Assembly (NCBI GenBank): GCA_016278585.1
Contig: JADQBO010000387.1
Coordinates: forward strand, 1-13,850
Direction of reading: 5' to 3'
DNA length: 13,850 nt
Origin: Desulfosporosinus sp.
GTDB taxonomy: Bacteria > Bacillota > Desulfitobacteriia > Desulfitobacteriales > Desulfitobacteriaceae
Below the pieces are notes generated by a model. The model worked only from the letters and a program-made list of their open reading frames with translations. It searched no databases and was not told the origin of the DNA. Shown here piece after piece: positions 12,756-13,850 of this stretch; the first letter of the stretch is position 1; each line of letters opens with the position of its first letter. Both the position numbers and the translations under genes were made by a program.

Positions 12756-13850
12756 CTACCTTAACCTCTCCAATTGCTCGTACAAATTCGTAGGTTTCCC
12801 CCGCTCCCATGAACTATAGATCTTTTCAGACAGCTCCGGGCTCAGAGGAAGAGAAGTTATACAATTTTCCTGATAAAGTTTATATATTTCCTGGGAGCAG
12901 CTTTCACACAGAAAGCATTCTCCACCCCAAGGGAAGCAATCACGCATTTTTTGATAAATACTCTCGAATTTATCCACTGTAATATTACCAAAGGAGATAT
13001 TAAGAAACTCACAGGGTTGTAAATCTCCTTTGGCATTGATATAGAATCTGTCAGTTCCCCCAGCAGTACAGCCAAAAACAGACTTATCTTCTTCAATAAT
13101 CTGAGCTGAGATAGCAGGGTATTCCAGAAACTCTTTCTGTAAGTTATATTGGTTTACTCTAGCTTTAATATAGTCGATATCCTGGGCATTGAATTCGATA
13201 TCGTCTTTTTCCAGCCACCCTCCTGCAGGTTTGGGCTTAATAATCTGGATTTGGCATGCTTTGAAATCCTTAGCAACCTCCATGATTTGTTCAAAAGTAC
13301 CGTTATAAAAATCCTCTCGCATCAGGCATGTATTAAAAGCAACCGCCAAATCGGCATCGTGGCACATTCTAACCCCAGCCTCCATAGTTTTCCAGGCTGA
13401 TTCTTTTCCCATAAAGCTGTTAAAGCTTTCTGCCTTAGGGCTATGAAGAGAAAACATAACTGCGGTCACATTCAGTGCTTTAAGCTGAACAAGCCTCTCC
13501 TTAGTCATACCGGCACCTGTAGAATTTATCCAAATCTCCGATCTGGAATCAATCACTGAGCAAATCTGTTTCAGCCGTTCAAAGACAACAAAGGGCTCTC
13601 CACCTTCGATATTGAAGAAGGCAATCCCCATTCCCTGTAGTTTCCTGACAATCTCGCTCAGAGTATCAATCTCAACATCCCGTCCCTTATCAAGTTTCTG
13701 ATAACAGTGCTTACAGTGATAGGGACATGCTGAAGTAATTGATAGCAAGACAGTGGTACAGGGCATTTTTACTTCGAATTCACTGAACTTCCGGCAGGCA
13801 GTGTAAAAAGCGGGAGACGGAAAACCAGGAATATATAGACCTAATCTAGT
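12756..13850 (-). CDS. Radical SAM protein with SPASM-like C-terminal Cys cluster, start beyond right edge
   Basis: The frame is open from the stop at 12756-12758 to the window edge, 364 residues. The ATG at 13764-13766 is not a convincing start: no ribosome site precedes it, and the 28 codons upstream read as good protein (GLYIPGFPSPAFYTACRKF). The canonical cluster CPYHCKHC (CX3CX2C) is encoded at about 13704-13727, followed by NIEGGEPF, the GGEP SAM-binding motif. The C-terminal part has FGCTAGGTDRFYINAKGDLQPC and then four Cys in CFPWGGECFLCESC, six in all. This matches the SPASM/Twitch pattern that holds auxiliary iron-sulfur clusters in peptide- and protein-modifying enzymes. The substrate is unknown. 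It faces the 112-aa gene convergently, and a protein-like frame continues in register after its TAG. Confidence 0.88.
   Translation of the reverse strand, partial: TRLGLYIPGFPSPAFYTACRKFSEFEVKMPCTTVLLSITSACPYHCKHCYQKLDKGRDVEIDTLSEIVRKLQGMGIAFFNIEGGEPFVVFERLKQICSVIDSRSEIWINSTGAGMTKERLVQLKALNVTAVMFSLHSPKAESFNSFMGKESAWKTMEAGVRMCHDADLAVAFNTCLMREDFYNGTFEQIMEVAKDFKACQIQIIKPKPAGGWLEKDDIEFNAQDIDYIKARVNQYNLQKEFLEYPAISAQIIEEDKSVFGCTAGGTDRFYINAKGDLQPCEFLNISFGNITVDKFESIYQKMRDCFPWGGECFLCESCSQEIYKLYQENCITSLPLSPELSEKIYSSWERGKPTNLYEQLERLR

Noticed and set aside
12634..12819. 61-aa plus-strand frame near the convergent intergenic region
   Set aside because: It begins inside the hairpin, has no ribosome site and is antisense to the radical SAM gene end.
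1..13850. CRISPR array, insertion sequence, attachment site or phage genes
   Set aside because: No regularly spaced direct repeats, transposase, integrase or long terminal inverted repeats were seen.

Overview
The window reads as chromosome from a low-to-moderate GC, spore-former-type Firmicute of the Clostridia. The best guess is a Desulfosporosinus or Desulfitobacterium relative. This is an inference from strong AGGAGG-type ribosome sites, TTG starts, multihaem c cytochromes in a Gram-positive-style genome, a nucleoside ABC operon of the YufNOPQ type, and two radical SAM genes. Nothing in it marks a phage, plasmid, insertion sequence or CRISPR locus.

Left part (1-2954). A truncated amino-acid ABC transporter binding lipoprotein runs off the left edge on the minus strand. 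A 25-bp perfect dyad lies about 200 bp upstream of it. Next come a single-domain cupin, a 70-aa Cys/Trp-rich hypothetical protein and a 51-aa small protein, all on the minus strand. Divergent from these, with a clear sigma-A promoter, is a major-facilitator transporter gene broken by a frameshift near 2010-2042.

Middle part (3122-6851). A radical SAM gene with a non-canonical CX4CX2C cluster motif is on the minus strand. A tRNA-Thr(UGU) gene with terminators follows. A roughly 650-bp mostly non-coding stretch may hold a decayed small gene. The nrfH-nrfA pair follows: a NapC/NirT-type four-haem membrane quinol dehydrogenase and a pentahaem ammonia-forming nitrite reductase. Both start with TTG, and a strong terminator closes the unit. 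NrfA carries Thr and Arg where classical enzymes have the Glu and Gln calcium ligands, so it looks like the calcium-independent subclass. A 51-aa small gene with a good ribosome site lies beyond the terminator on the minus strand.

Right-centre (7145-12046). A four-gene operon encodes a BMP-family lipoprotein, a double-domain ATPase and two permeases, together a nucleoside-type ABC importer. An intercistronic hairpin follows the lipoprotein gene and probably lowers expression of the membrane components relative to the receptor.

Right end (12262-13850). A 112-aa Cys-rich hypothetical protein is convergent with a radical SAM/SPASM-like gene that runs off the right edge; its apparent ATG at 13766 is internal. 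Immediately after the radical SAM stop codon (TAG), in the same frame, lies a protein-like 44-codon stretch with its own ATG. Its 3' end coincides with a long hairpin shared with the convergent gene. I found no clearly unprecedented system. The best leads are the calcium-site substitutions in NrfA, the small open frame after the radical SAM stop, and several unlisted-size small genes.
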